Assembly (NCBI RefSeq): GCF_014268495.2
Contig: NZ_CP077087.1
Span: 288,501 to 352,500, forward strand
Reading direction: 5' to 3'
DNA from: Pseudomonas monsensis
GTDB taxonomy: Bacteria; Pseudomonadota; Gammaproteobacteria; Pseudomonadales; Pseudomonadaceae
Length of the DNA: 64,000 nucleotides
Part shown: piece by piece, positions 50,897 through 60,119 of the stretch
Position numbering within the stretch: position 1 is the stretch's first letter
Layout: the number at the start of each line of letters is the position of its first letter
Position numbers and translations under genes: made by a program
Notes under the pieces: model-generated
Told to the model about the DNA's origin: nothing
The model's input: the letters and a program-made list of their open reading frames with translations, nothing else
Databases searched by the model: none

Positions 50897-52858
50897 TCAG
50901 GGCAGTTCCAGTCCGCCGGAAGCCTTGTGCAATTTGCGCAGATGTTCACCGATCTGTTTCACATTGGTTTCACTGGCTGCAATTTCGGCCGCGCGCTTGG
51001 GTTCCAGCAACTTGCGCACTTCCGCGTCCAGATCGCCGGACAGCGCCAGCAGTTTTTTCTGCCGCTGACTGCTTTCCGCTTCCAGGCGGCTGAACTCGGT
51101 CGGCTGTGGCAAGCCGTAACCGCGGCTGTCGAGCAATTCCGCCGGGCGGCTGAGGAAGCCGCTGTTGGCGAGAATCTCCTGCAAGGTCGCATTGGCCTTG
51201 TCCATGCCGCCGTTTTCCAGCTCGCGGGCACCCAGGTAGCGCTGCTTGACCTCATCCTGCGCCAGCAACAACTGACGGCGGTAACTGGCCTGCTCCAACA
51301 GCAGCAGGGCAGCACTGGTGCGCAGGTCTGCGCGCTCAAACCACGGCCGGCGCTCTTCGGCCGATAACGACAGCCACTCTTCAACGGTGTTCTGTTTGAT
51401 CGGCAACTGCTTCTTCAACACATCGAACATCGCCTGGTAGCGGTCGCGGAACGAGTCGAAGCGATAGCCCAGGCGCAGCGCCTCTTTCGGATCATCCAGC
51501 ACGCTGGTATCGGCCAGGCCACGGCCCTTGAGCACTTCCAGCAAACCGTTGGGCATGATGCTGTCCAGACCGACGAGTTGCGCGTTGTCGCTGCCGCTGC
51601 GCAACAGTTTCAGGCCTTCCACCGCGCAGTTGTTGGAGAGGAAGAAGTAGTTGCCGTCGTAGCTCCAGTGCATCTCGGCGGCGTGCTCGACCACCCCTTC
51701 GATTTCAGCGCGCGACAGGTTCAGCGGCACGGAGGCAAGGCTGCGCAGTTCGGTCTTGGTGTATTCGTCGATGACCTGGGCCAGCGGCAACACGAACAGG
51801 CGTGACGGATACTTGCCGACCAGTCCGTCCCAACTCGACAGTTGCACGTCGCCGACGAAGGCGCGATAGGACAGCACCAGATGCTGGTCCAGATCGAGTC
51901 GGCAGTCCGGTCCGCGCGGCCGACCCGGTGCGCAGATCACCAGGCGTAACATACTGTGGCCCCAGCGACTGACCCAGTTCTGATTGGCTTCGGCCAACAG
52001 ATAGTCGACGGCGTAGACCCGCTCCGGATCGACCTGTCCCAAGGGTTGCTTGGCGAAGTCGTTACCGGCGTTCAGGAAGGCGAAGGTCTTGCTGCAGGTG
52101 TCCTTGGTCGGCGGCGCCCAGCCGAAGTGTTGCTGGTAATAGCGGTACAGCGCCGGACGCCGACAGGCGTAACTCGGGTCGAGGAGGAAATACTCCATGT
52201 TGACCGCGACGAATTCCTTCGGGCTGGAGATCTCGTACAGGTCCGGGCTGCGGGCAATCTGCCGATTGTGTTGTTCACGTTCCCCACGGCGACCGACGTA
52301 CTGCTGCCATCCGGCGAGGTCGAGCAGGCGCGGATCATCGCTGAGGGTGAAGCGGCGGCCGTTCTGGCCACGACACTCATCGGGAATGCCGATCAGCCCG
52401 GCGCTGTTGAAACGCCGGGTGCAGCGCTGGATCAGCGTACGTTCGGCGCTGGGCCACAGGCGGGCGCGGTCATAGATGTGGGTGATTTCGTGCAGCACCG
52501 TGGCGAGCAGTTCCTGACGCACAGTGCCGTGGGGGCGATTGGTTTTCTCTTTGGCCGCACTGCCGTCGGTGAGACCGGCGAGCAGTTTGCGGTTCAGATC
52601 GAGTTCCGCCACCAGCGTGGCCTGGCCATAGGCATTGCCGGGCATGTCGTCGGTCCAGCCGACATCAATGCGCCGGTCCAGCCGCTCGATGAAGCTGGGC
52701 GGCAGCTTCTGCAGGGCTTCATCGATCAGCGCCTGACTGGCCTGTTGCTGGGCAGGGCTCAGACCGTCGGTCTTGAGCCGCAGTTGCAGGCCCGCGTGGG
52801 CGCTGTTGCCAAGCAGCAACATCGCCCCGGCCAGTAGCCAGGCGGCGAGTGACTTCAC
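50897..52858 (-). CDS. DUF4105 family exported protein
   Basis: A 653-residue protein with a signal peptide (MKSLAAWLLAGAMLLLGNSAHA). A region with VLHEITHIYD (about 138), an HExxH motif, suggests a metallopeptidase-like fold. It is followed by the DUF4105 region (SRWGHSMLRLVICAPGR, FFLSNNCAVEGLKLL), which has His and Cys that could form an active site. The C-terminal 150 residues are helical and charged. The start GTG overlaps the TGA of the DUF2388 gene upstream (GTGA), so the two are coupled. Biochemical role unknown. Confidence 0.82.
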   Translation of the reverse strand: MKSLAAWLLAGAMLLLGNSAHAGLQLRLKTDGLSPAQQQASQALIDEALQKLPPSFIERLDRRIDVGWTDDMPGNAYGQATLVAELDLNRKLLAGLTDGSAAKEKTNRPHGTVRQELLATVLHEITHIYDRARLWPSAERTLIQRCTRRFNSAGLIGIPDECRGQNGRRFTLSDDPRLLDLAGWQQYVGRRGEREQHNRQIARSPDLYEISSPKEFVAVNMEYFLLDPSYACRRPALYRYYQQHFGWAPPTKDTCSKTFAFLNAGNDFAKQPLGQVDPERVYAVDYLLAEANQNWVSRWGHSMLRLVICAPGRPRGPDCRLDLDQHLVLSYRAFVGDVQLSSWDGLVGKYPSRLFVLPLAQVIDEYTKTELRSLASVPLNLSRAEIEGVVEHAAEMHWSYDGNYFFLSNNCAVEGLKLLRSGSDNAQLVGLDSIMPNGLLEVLKGRGLADTSVLDDPKEALRLGYRFDSFRDRYQAMFDVLKKQLPIKQNTVEEWLSLSAEERRPWFERADLRTSAALLLLEQASYRRQLLLAQDEVKQRYLGARELENGGMDKANATLQEILANSGFLSRPAELLDSRGYGLPQPTEFSRLEAESSQRQKKLLALSGDLDAEVRKLLEPKRAAEIAASETNVKQIGEHLRKLHKASGGLELP

Positions 52859-53175
52859 AGTGCGAGGATGGCTTCGGCGAGTACCTGATCACTGGCGTCG
52901 CGCGCTTCCGGCACACGAGTGCGCAGAGTGTTGAGCGCAGCTTCGAGGTGCGCGCCACGGATCTCGCCGTTGGTGGCAACGAAACTGGCCGCGTCATCGT
53001 GGGCTTCGCGGATGATTTTCGAATCGCGAATCGACGTGGTGGTATCGGACGTGAAATCAATGGTGCGCTGGGAGGCACGAACGATGATGTTACTGGTGGC
53101 TACCAGGGTGTGCGCCTGGGCCACGTCGGCCAACAAAAACAGGCCAAGGGCGGCAGCAATCAGCGGGCTACGCAT
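52855..53175 (-). CDS. DUF2388 family exported protein, copy 1
   Basis: A 106-residue protein with signal peptide (cleaved near AQAHT), then VATSNIIVRASQRTIDFTSD, REAHDDAASFVATNGEIRGAHLEAAL. The HDDAA(S/A)FVA-x-x-G-(E/Q)-(L/I)RG block is shared by the next two genes. Coupled to the DUF4105 gene. Function unknown. Confidence 0.85.
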   Translation of the reverse strand: MRSPLIAAALGLFLLADVAQAHTLVATSNIIVRASQRTIDFTSDTTTSIRDSKIIREAHDDAASFVATNGEIRGAHLEAALNTLRTRVPEARDASDQVLAEAILAL

Positions 53176-53218
53176 GGAACGACTCCGAAGGGGGAATGAT
53201 AACTAGGGACTGGGATAA

Positions 53219-53527
53219 CTATTGGACGAGAATTGCCTGTGCCAGTTCAAGGTCGCTGACATGAAGTTTTGGTCGGGATTTGCGCAGGTAATGCAGGGCG
53301 GATTCGAGCTGCGCGCCTCGCAATTCACCGTCACTGGCAACAAACGCCGCCGCGTCATCGTGAGCGGCGAGCAACAGTTTACGGTCGAATGGCGCAGAAG
53401 ACACCATTCCGGTAGCCCATACCGTCACTACGGTGTTCTGGGTGGAAACATCGAAGGCATCGACCGACGTCGCCCAGCAGGCGCTGATCAAGGCCGAAGG
53501 AATAAGCAGGTTGGTCAGAAAACGCAT
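53219..53527 (-). CDS. DUF2388 family exported protein, copy 2
   Basis: A 102-residue exported paralog: AAHDDAAAFVASDGELRGAQLESAL and a C-terminal LELAQAIL. The N-terminal part (STQNTVVTVWATGMVSSAPFD) diverges from the other copies. 43 bp upstream of copy 1 on the same strand. Confidence 0.82.
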   Translation of the reverse strand: MRFLTNLLIPSALISACWATSVDAFDVSTQNTVVTVWATGMVSSAPFDRKLLLAAHDDAAAFVASDGELRGAQLESALHYLRKSRPKLHVSDLELAQAILVQ

Positions 53528-53633
53528 GGGACTCGATAACGGTTAGCGAGTCTCAAGGCTAGCGCAATGCCCGGGCCAGAGCCAGCGGCGAAACATCGGG
53601 ACACGGCTGGCGTGTCCCTGCTGGCCATGCGGA

Positions 53634-53951
53634 TCAGATCGCCAGAATGGCCCGCGCCAGTTGATCGTCGGTGGCGTTCAGTTGCGGTGCCTGATGACGG
53701 ATGAGGTCCAGGGCACTTTCCAGTTTCACGCCGCGGATCTGGCCTTGGCTGGCAACGAAGCTGGCCGCATCGTCACGGGCAGCGATCACGACTTTGTTGT
53801 CGCGCAGCGAAGAGCTGACGTCGGAGGTGGCGTCCGAAGAGGATTTCAGCGCGCCAACCACGGCGTCGGTGGTCACGATGAAGCTGGTTGCGCTGGCGTT
53901 GGCAGCCACGGCCAGCAAGGCGGCAGCGCTGAGCAGGCGAAGACGGGACAT
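53634..53951 (-). CDS. DUF2388 family exported protein, copy 3
   Basis: A 105-residue exported paralog with signal peptide (MSRLRLLSAAALLAVAANASA), SLRDNKVVIAARDDAASFVA and QGQIRGVKLESAL. GGAG lies before the ATG at 53951; the upstream extension of the frame is dropped. First of three tandem DUF2388 genes followed by the DUF4105 gene. Confidence 0.85.
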   Translation of the reverse strand: MSRLRLLSAAALLAVAANASATSFIVTTDAVVGALKSSSDATSDVSSSLRDNKVVIAARDDAASFVASQGQIRGVKLESALDLIRHQAPQLNATDDQLARAILAI

Positions 53952-54085
53952 GGTGTATCTCCTGAAGGTAAACCGTATTGAGAGGTGGCTTGTGTCTGAT
54001 GAGTCAGACGTGGGTAACAGAAGATTCGCCACGTTCTGCCATGGATATTAGGCCTGCGCGTGGGGTTAAAACAGTGGGCAGAATG

Positions 54086-54295
54086 CTAGCGCCAGAAAGG
54101 TTTCTCCAGTTCGTTGAGCCGATCGGCGTGACTGAGGCCCAGGTCCGCGAGATCACGTTGCTCAACCTGAGCCAGCAGACGCCGTGTCCTGGCGCGCTCC
54201 AGTGCTTGCCACAAGCCACTTAGCAGCCGGCGCAGTGGGTGTGGGCGAACAAGTGCTTGGACCGGAGTTGCTGAAACATCCTGTAAGTCTTTCAT
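54086..54295 (-). CDS. DUF1127 small protein, copy 1
   Basis: A 69-residue protein ending in the DUF1127 motif (RRLLAQVEQRDLADLGLSHADRLNELEKPFWR), rich in Arg and helical. Small Arg-rich DUF1127 proteins have been tied to RNA, phosphate or carbon metabolism in other bacteria; the role here is unknown. AAGGA lies 9 bp before the ATG at 54295. A second member lies 250 bp upstream. Confidence 0.85.
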   Translation of the reverse strand: MKDLQDVSATPVQALVRPHPLRRLLSGLWQALERARTRRLLAQVEQRDLADLGLSHADRLNELEKPFWR

Positions 54296-54401
54296 GGCGC
54301 ATTCCTTAAGCCGGGGAGGGTTAAGGACATGCTCCGCCGAATACAGCGCGAGTAGCAGATACACTGATGTGAAATTGTACTGGTTCAGAATTGGCTTTTA
54401 G

Positions 54402-54415
54402 AAAACTGTACCTGT
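54402..54415. promoter_or_regulatory. AAACTGTACCTGT motif upstream of DUF1127 copy 1
   Basis: The motif AAAACTGTACCTGT occurs here and, as AAACTGTACCTGT, at 54918-54930 upstream of DUF1127 copy 2. The repetition suggests a shared regulator; CTGTACC-like elements resemble sites of MocR-type regulators, which is a guess. Confidence 0.45.
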
Positions 54416-54461
54416 TAATCCACTGCGCCGCTGTACGGATGTTTTTCAAGCCCTGAAACGA

Positions 54462-54496
54462 CAAAACCCGTTGCGGTTTCCCGCAACGGGTTTTGT
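54462..54496 (-). terminator. Intrinsic terminator of DUF1127 copy 2
   Basis: Stem CAAAACCCGTTGCGG and its inverse with a short loop; nearly symmetric, so may act both ways. It lies between the two DUF1127 genes. Confidence 0.8.
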
Positions 54497-54550
54497 TTGT
54501 TCAATTCGGGTGCTGGCGGTGGGTCTTGCGACCAGAGCCAGCGACGCTAC

Positions 54551-54766
54551 TTAGCGCCAGAACGGCTTGCTCAGCTCTTCGTAGCGTTGTGCTTCGCTGA
54601 TACCGGCGTCAGCCAGCAGACGCGAATCCAGACGAGCCAGTTGATGGCGGCTGGAGATGCGGCGCTGCCACAACATCAGGTTGGCGATAACGCGCAGAGG
54701 CAGGGAAGCCTGGGATTTTGCAGCTTTGTCTTCGAAGAACAGTTCGGAACTGAGTGTACGTTCCAT
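54551..54766 (-). CDS. DUF1127 small protein, copy 2
   Basis: A 71-residue protein: MERTLSSELFFEDKAAK, a helix (LPLRVIANLMLWQRRISSRHQ) and the DUF1127 end (LARLDSRLLADAGISEAQRYEELSKPFWR). GGAAGG lies 9 bp before ATG 54766; the ATG 9 bp further upstream touches the RBS and is unlikely. Several inverted CAGTT/AACTG motifs lie in its promoter region. Confidence 0.87.
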   Translation of the reverse strand: MERTLSSELFFEDKAAKSQASLPLRVIANLMLWQRRISSRHQLARLDSRLLADAGISEAQRYEELSKPFWR

Positions 54767-54775
54767 GGTTGACAT

Positions 54776-55086
54776 CCTTCCGCTTGTGGCGGGATCAGGT
54801 AGTGGTTTAACTGGTGCCCATGATCCTCTCGTTTGCCAAGTCTCTCTAGATACAGTTCAACTGTATTGTGAGTGACCAGTTAACTGTTTATAGGGGGTGT
54901 ACGGGTCAAAATTGAGCAAACTGTACCTGTCCGCACTTAAATAGTGCATTTTTGCTCAATTCGAAGGTTGGCGTAGGTAAAAGCTGTAGGAAAACACCGG
55001 TACAGCAGTACAGTTTTTGCCAGATGAGGCGCGTAGAAAAAACCGCTGACGCAAACTGTGTTTGCATCAGCGGTTGACTGTGCGAA
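54776..55086. promoter_or_regulatory. Motif-rich upstream region of DUF1127 copy 2
   Basis: No gene. It holds an odd palindrome ATACAGTTcAACTGTAT (54850-54866), CAGTTAACTG (54877-54886), AAACTGTACCTGT (54918-54930), GGTACAG (54999-55005) and GTACAG (55008-55013). The shared ACAGT/ACTGT core suggests several binding sites of one regulator. The terminator at 55039 closes the region. Confidence 0.45.
55039..55075 (-). terminator. Intrinsic terminator of the CoA-transferase gene
   Basis: Stem AACCGCTGA-GCAAAC/GTTTGC-TCAGCGGTT; the minus strand continues with TTTTTT. Confidence 0.8.
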
Positions 55087-56580
55087 TTACACCGCCAGCA
55101 TGCGCCCGGTTTCTTCCAGGTTCATGTGCCAGCTCAACGCTTCGCGCAGGATATGCGGGGTATGGCCACCGATGGCGCAGGCGGCGGTGAAGTAGTCATT
55201 CAGCGCCTGGCGATAATCCGGGTGTACGCAGTTGTCGATGATCACCCGTGCCCTTTCACGCGGCGCCAGGCCACGCAGGTCGGCCAGTCCGACTTCGGTC
55301 ACGAGGATGTCGACGTCATGCTCGGTGTGGTCGACATGGCTGACCATCGGCACCACGCTGGAAATCGCGCCGCCCTTGGCGATCGACTTGGTCACGAACA
55401 CCGCCAGGTGCGCGTTGCGCGCGAAGTCGCCGGAACCACCAATGCCGTTCATCATCCGCGTACCGCAGACATGGGTGGAGTTGACGTTACCGTAGATGTC
55501 GAACTCAAGCGCCGTGTTGATGCCGATGATGCCCAGGCGGCGCACCACTTCCGGATGATTGGAGATCTCCTGCGGACGCAGGACCAGTTTGTCCTTGTAC
55601 TTCTCCAGATTGCCGAACACGTCGCTGTTGCGCCGCTCCGACAGGGTGATCGAGCTGCCTGAAGCAAAGCTCAGCTTGCCGGCATCGATCAGGTCGAAGG
55701 TCGAATCCTGCAACACTTCGGAGTACATGGTCAGGTCTTCGAACGGCGAATCGATCAGGCCGCACATCACCGCGTTGGCAATGTTGCCGATTCCGGCCTG
55801 CAACGGACCGAGCTTGTTGGTCATGCGTCCGGCATCGACTTCTTGCTTGAAGAATGTGATCAGGTGCTCGGCGATGGCATTGGTGTCGGCGTCCGGGGTC
55901 GATACCGTGGACGGCGAATCCGCTTGCTGGGTAATGACGATGGCGACAATCTTCTCCGGCGGAATCGGGATCGCGGTACTGCCGATGCGGTCGTCGACTT
56001 TTACCAGCGGGATCGGTGTGCGCGTCGGGCGGTAGGTCGGGATATAGATGTCATGCAGGCCTTCGAGGTTGGCGTTGTGCGCCAGGTTGATCTCGACGAT
56101 CACCTGCTTGGCGAAGATCGCGAAGCTTGCCGAGTTGCCCACCGAGGTGGTTGGCACGATGTGGCCCTGTTCGGTGATGGCCACGGCTTCGATCACTGCG
56201 ATGTCCGGCAGCTTCAATTGCTGGTTGCGCAATTGTTCGACGGTTTCCGACAAGTGCTGGTCGATGAACATGACTTCGCCGGCGTTGATTGCCTTGCGCA
56301 GGGTGCTGTCGACCTGGAACGGCATGCGGCGCGACAAAACGCCGGCCTCGGTCAGTTGCTTGTCGAGGTCGTTGCCCAGGCTGGCGCCGGTCATCAGGCT
56401 GATCTTCAGCGGCGTGACCTTGGCTCGCTCGGCCAGTGCGTGAGGGACGGCCTTGGCTTCGCCGGCGCGGGTGAAACCGCTCATGCCGACGGTCATGCCG
56501 TCTTCAATCAGAGCGGCGGCGTCGGCGGCGCTCATCACTTTATCCAACAACGAAGGCAGGCGAATACGGTCACGGTACAT
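55087..56580 (-). CDS. Acetyl-CoA hydrolase / succinate-acetate CoA-transferase family protein
   Basis: A 497-residue class I CoA-transferase. The probable catalytic Glu is in TMYSEVLQDS (about 285), with GPLQAGIGNIANAV before it and oxyanion region VGNSASFAIF. The GGSGDFARNA and C-terminal AACAIGGHTPHIL fit the SCACT/AarC group. It likely moves CoA between acetate and succinate or hydrolyses acetyl/propionyl-CoA. Stands alone. Confidence 0.88.
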   Translation of the reverse strand: MYRDRIRLPSLLDKVMSAADAAALIEDGMTVGMSGFTRAGEAKAVPHALAERAKVTPLKISLMTGASLGNDLDKQLTEAGVLSRRMPFQVDSTLRKAINAGEVMFIDQHLSETVEQLRNQQLKLPDIAVIEAVAITEQGHIVPTTSVGNSASFAIFAKQVIVEINLAHNANLEGLHDIYIPTYRPTRTPIPLVKVDDRIGSTAIPIPPEKIVAIVITQQADSPSTVSTPDADTNAIAEHLITFFKQEVDAGRMTNKLGPLQAGIGNIANAVMCGLIDSPFEDLTMYSEVLQDSTFDLIDAGKLSFASGSSITLSERRNSDVFGNLEKYKDKLVLRPQEISNHPEVVRRLGIIGINTALEFDIYGNVNSTHVCGTRMMNGIGGSGDFARNAHLAVFVTKSIAKGGAISSVVPMVSHVDHTEHDVDILVTEVGLADLRGLAPRERARVIIDNCVHPDYRQALNDYFTAACAIGGHTPHILREALSWHMNLEETGRMLAV

Positions 56581-56749
56581 GGATTATTTTCTCGGGAAGC
56601 GAGTAGCAGGATGCGCAGTCTAGTGAATTTCGCGGGCGCCTGTCCCGCTACCAAGGTCGCAAACGAGGCGTCTATTTAGCGGGTTTCAAGTAAAACACCG
56701 TTACCGGATCTGCAACAACGCGGCAAATTGTCCAACGCTTTGCGCAAAC

Positions 56750-56774
56750 AAAAACGCCCCGACAAGTCGGGGCG
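56750..56774 (-). terminator. Intrinsic terminator of the pnt operon
   Basis: Stem CGCCCCGAC/GTCGGGGCG with a 2-nt loop; minus strand continues TTTTTG. Confidence 0.88.
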
Positions 56775-56794
56775 TCCGGTACAGCAGCGATGGA

Positions 56795-58228
56795 TTACTC
56801 GACCGCTTTGACCATGTCTTCGATGACTTTTTTCGCGTCGCCGAACACCATCATGGTCTTGTCCAGGTAGAACAGTTCGTTGTCCAGACCGGCATAGCCG
56901 CTGGCCATCGAGCGTTTGTTGACGATGATGGTCTTGGCCTTGAACGCTTCGAGAATCGGCATGCCGGCAATCGGCGATTTCGGATCGTTCTTGGCGGCCG
57001 GGTTGACCACGTCGTTGGCGCCGAGTACCAACACCACGTCGGCCTGGCCGAACTCGGAGTTGATGTCTTCCATCTCGAACACCTGGTCGTAAGGTACTTC
57101 GGCCTCGGCCAGCAACACGTTCATGTGTCCCGGCATACGACCGGCCACCGGGTGGATCGCGTATTTCACGGTCACGCCACGGTGGGTCAGCTTCTCGGTC
57201 AGCTCTTTCAATGCATGCTGCGCACGGGCCACCGCCAAGCCATAACCCGGGACGATGATCACGGTGTCGGCGTTGGTCAGCAGGAAGGTCGCGTCGTCGG
57301 CCGAACCGGACTTCACCGGACGTGCTTCTTTCGCACCGGCCGGGCCCGCATCGGCCGTGTTGCCGAAACCGCCGAGCAGCACATTAAAGAAGGAACGGTT
57401 CATCGCCTTGCACATGATGTACGAGAGAATCGCACCGCTCGAACCCACCAAGGAACCGGCAATGATCAGCATCGAGTTGTTCAGCGAGAAGCCGATACCT
57501 GCCGCTGCCCAGCCCGAATAGCTGTTGAGCATCGACACCACCACCGGCATGTCGGCACCACCGATCGGGATGATGATCAGCACGCCCATCACGAACGCCA
57601 GAACTAGCATCAGCGCGAACGCGGTGAGATTGCCGGTGAACATGAAAGTCAGGCCGAGTGCCAGTGTCGCCAGACCCAGTACGGCGTTCAGCTTGTGCTG
57701 ACCGGCGAACTGTACCGGTGCGCCCTGGAACAGACGGAACTTGTACTTGCCCGACAGCTTGCCGAACGCGATTACCGAACCTGAGAAGGTGATCGCACCG
57801 ATCGCCGCGCCGAGGAACAGCTCCAGACGGTTACCTGCCGGAATCGAGTCGCCCAGTTGTTTAACGATACCCAGCGATTGCGGCTCGACCACCGCAGCAA
57901 TCGCGATGAACACTGCTGCCAGACCGATCATGCTGTGCATGAACGCGACCAGTTCCGGCATCTTGGTCATTTCAACGCGCTTGGCCATGATCGAACCGGC
58001 CGTGCCGCCGACCAGCAGGCCAACGATGACGTAACCGATACCGGCCGTGGCGAGCTCAGCCCCGAGCTTATAGATGAGGCCGACGGTGGTCAGGATTGCC
58101 AACGCCATGCCGAGCATGCCGAACAGGTTGCCGCGTCGCGAGGTGGTCGGGTGCGACAGGCCTTTGAGGGCCTGGATAAAGCAGATCGACGCGATCAGGT
58201 AGAGCGTCGTGACGAGATTCATGCTCAT
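56795..58228 (-). CDS. pntB: NAD(P) transhydrogenase subunit beta
   Basis: A 477-residue protein with about nine membrane helices (residues 1-260) forming part of the proton channel, and a C-terminal NADP(H)-binding domain (VIIVPGYGLAVARAQHAL, HPVAGRMPGHMNVLLAEA, GANDVVNP). With the alpha subunits it couples proton entry to hydride transfer from NADH to NADP. ATG overlaps the pntAB TAA by one base. Confidence 0.96.
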   Translation of the reverse strand: MSMNLVTTLYLIASICFIQALKGLSHPTTSRRGNLFGMLGMALAILTTVGLIYKLGAELATAGIGYVIVGLLVGGTAGSIMAKRVEMTKMPELVAFMHSMIGLAAVFIAIAAVVEPQSLGIVKQLGDSIPAGNRLELFLGAAIGAITFSGSVIAFGKLSGKYKFRLFQGAPVQFAGQHKLNAVLGLATLALGLTFMFTGNLTAFALMLVLAFVMGVLIIIPIGGADMPVVVSMLNSYSGWAAAGIGFSLNNSMLIIAGSLVGSSGAILSYIMCKAMNRSFFNVLLGGFGNTADAGPAGAKEARPVKSGSADDATFLLTNADTVIIVPGYGLAVARAQHALKELTEKLTHRGVTVKYAIHPVAGRMPGHMNVLLAEAEVPYDQVFEMEDINSEFGQADVVLVLGANDVVNPAAKNDPKSPIAGMPILEAFKAKTIIVNKRSMASGYAGLDNELFYLDKTMMVFGDAKKVIEDMVKAVE

Positions 58229-58548
58229 TACTTCGGCGCCTCTTCTTTTACTTTCGGGGCTTTCTTCTTGAACATCTCAAGCATGCGGCGGGTGACCAGG
58301 AAGCCACCGAAGACGTTGACCGCCGCCAGTGCCACGGCGAGGGTGCCCATGGTTTTGCCCAGCGGCGTGACGGTCAGTGCGGCTGCGAGCATGGCGCCGA
58401 CGATCACGATCGCCGAGATGGCGTTGGTCACTGCCATCAATGGCGTGTGCAGTGCAGGTGTAACGTTCCAGACCACGTGGTAACCGACATAAATCGCCAG
58501 CACGAAGATGATCAGGTTGTAGATACCGGGGGAGATAAGCTCTTCCAT
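58228..58548 (-). CDS. pntAB: NAD(P) transhydrogenase subunit alpha part 2 (membrane part)
   Basis: A 106-residue protein with three membrane helices (YNLIIFVLAIYVGYHVVW; ISAIVIVGAMLAAALTV; MGTLAVALAAVNVFGGFLV) and a charged tail. Here the alpha subunit is split in two, as in other pseudomonads. It lies 15 bp after pntAA. Confidence 0.95.
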   Translation of the reverse strand: MEELISPGIYNLIIFVLAIYVGYHVVWNVTPALHTPLMAVTNAISAIVIVGAMLAAALTVTPLGKTMGTLAVALAAVNVFGGFLVTRRMLEMFKKKAPKVKEEAPK

Positions 58549-58563
58549 CGTCTGAATCCCTGC

Positions 58564-59685
58564 TTAGGCGTTTTTGCGGATGACTTGGCCGTCGCGGCAC
58601 ATCAGGCACGCGGCGACGATGTCGTCTTCGAGGTTGACGTCGAACTGGCCTTCTTTGGTGAACACCAGCTTGAGGAAGTCCAGCAGGTTGCGCGCGTACA
58701 GTGCCGAGGCGTCTGCAGCGACTTCACCAGCCAGATTGGTCGGGCCGCAAATGGTCACGCCATTCTCGATCACGACTTGATCAGCCACAGTCAGCGGGCA
58801 GTTGCCACCCTGAGCAGCGGCGAGGTCGATGACCACCGAGCCCGGTTTCATCTGCGCCACGGTGTCCGCGCTTAGCAGCGTCGGTGCCTTGCGGCCAGGA
58901 ATCAGCGCGGTAGTGATGACGATGTCAGCCTGCTTGGCGCGCTCGTGCACGGCCTGCGCCTGACGCTGCATCCAGCTCGCCGGCATTGGCCGCGCGTAAC
59001 CGCCGACACCGACGGCGCATTCGCGCTCTTCATCGGTCTCGTAAGGCACGTCGACGAACTTGGCGCCGAGGGACTCGATCTGCTCCTTCACCGCCGGACG
59101 CACGTCAGACGCTTCGATCACCGCACCCAGGCGTTTCGCCGTGGCAATGGCCTGCAATCCAGCCACGCCTGCGCCGAGAATCAGCACGCGCGCCGCTTTC
59201 ACGGTGCCCGCAGCCGTCATCAGCATCGGCATGAAGCGCGGATAGTAGTGCGCGGCCAGCAACACGGCCTTGTAGCCGGCAATGTTCGCCTGCGACGACA
59301 GCACGTCGAGGCTCTGTGCGCGGGAGGTACGCGGCGCGGCTTCGAGGGCGAACGCGGTGATCCCGCATTCGGCCATTTTGGCGATGGTTTCGTTATTGAA
59401 CGGATTGAGCATTCCGACCAGCACCGCGCCGCGCTTGATCAGCGCCAGTTCGGCGTCGCTGGGGGCGACCACTTTGAGAATCAGCTCGGCACCGAACGCA
59501 TCGTTGGCACTGCCAATGATCGCGCCCGCCGCTTCATAGGCACTGTCGACAACACTGGCTTTAACGCCGGCGCCGGTTTGCACAGTGACCTTATGACCTT
59601 GGCTGATCAGCTTTTTAATGGTTTCCGGGGTTGCAGCAACCCGTGTTTCACCGGTCTGGGTTTCGAGAGGAACACCAATGTGCAC
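58564..59685 (-). CDS. pntAA: NAD(P) transhydrogenase subunit alpha part 1 (NAD-binding)
   Basis: A 373-residue soluble domain similar to alanine dehydrogenase: HIGVPLETQTGETRVAATPET at the start, RAQSLDVLSSQANIAGYKAV, and NAD-binding GAGVAGLQAIATAKRLGA (about 172-189). Start is a GTG with AGGAGA 7 bp upstream; the 25-codon upstream extension has no RBS and is dropped. First gene of the pnt operon. Confidence 0.95.
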   Translation of the reverse strand: MHIGVPLETQTGETRVAATPETIKKLISQGHKVTVQTGAGVKASVVDSAYEAAGAIIGSANDAFGAELILKVVAPSDAELALIKRGAVLVGMLNPFNNETIAKMAECGITAFALEAAPRTSRAQSLDVLSSQANIAGYKAVLLAAHYYPRFMPMLMTAAGTVKAARVLILGAGVAGLQAIATAKRLGAVIEASDVRPAVKEQIESLGAKFVDVPYETDEERECAVGVGGYARPMPASWMQRQAQAVHERAKQADIVITTALIPGRKAPTLLSADTVAQMKPGSVVIDLAAAQGGNCPLTVADQVVIENGVTICGPTNLAGEVAADASALYARNLLDFLKLVFTKEGQFDVNLEDDIVAACLMCRDGQVIRKNA

Positions 59686-60119
59686 GTCAAATCTCCTGCG
59701 TGATCTTATTGAGTAAACCCAGGCACTGCGGATGGTGCGACTGGGGCGGCCGATCAGCACGATCCCGCCAAATCAGGGCGGGGCGCGGCATTTTGCAGGC
59801 GAACTTTATGCCCTTCAAGGGATTATGACGGGTGACGGAAAATTAACTACAAGTCATGCCGTGACCGAATGTCGCAGATAGCTAGCGCAATCCCTTGCAG
59901 GCCGTGCCTTGTAAGGATTCTGGCTGAATTTGAAAAAATTTCTCATCGGCGGCGTGAATAGGCCGTAATGAGTCGCGGATGGAGGCTCAAAGCCACGTCT
60001 TCAGGCGCTTGTGGGACGTCTGTACGACTTTCGGATACAGTCTGCGATTTTGCGACAAATACTTATATCTGTAGGGCTTTGATTTTCCTGACTACCGGGT
60101 TAGCAATCGCTGTAAGCCT
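59686..60119. other. Intergenic region between pntAA and the LysR gene
   Basis: About 430 bp upstream of pntAA and downstream of the regulator gene. It contains a short hairpin (CCCGCC-aaatca-GGGCGGG near 59765-59783) and should hold the pnt promoter. No credible ORF or RNA gene seen. Confidence 0.45.

Noticed and set aside
54850..54866. Calling ATACAGTTcAACTGTAT a LexA box.
   Set aside because: The spacing is 17 bp with an odd centre and lacks CTGT-N8-ACAG; it fits the repeated ACAGTT motif of this region better.
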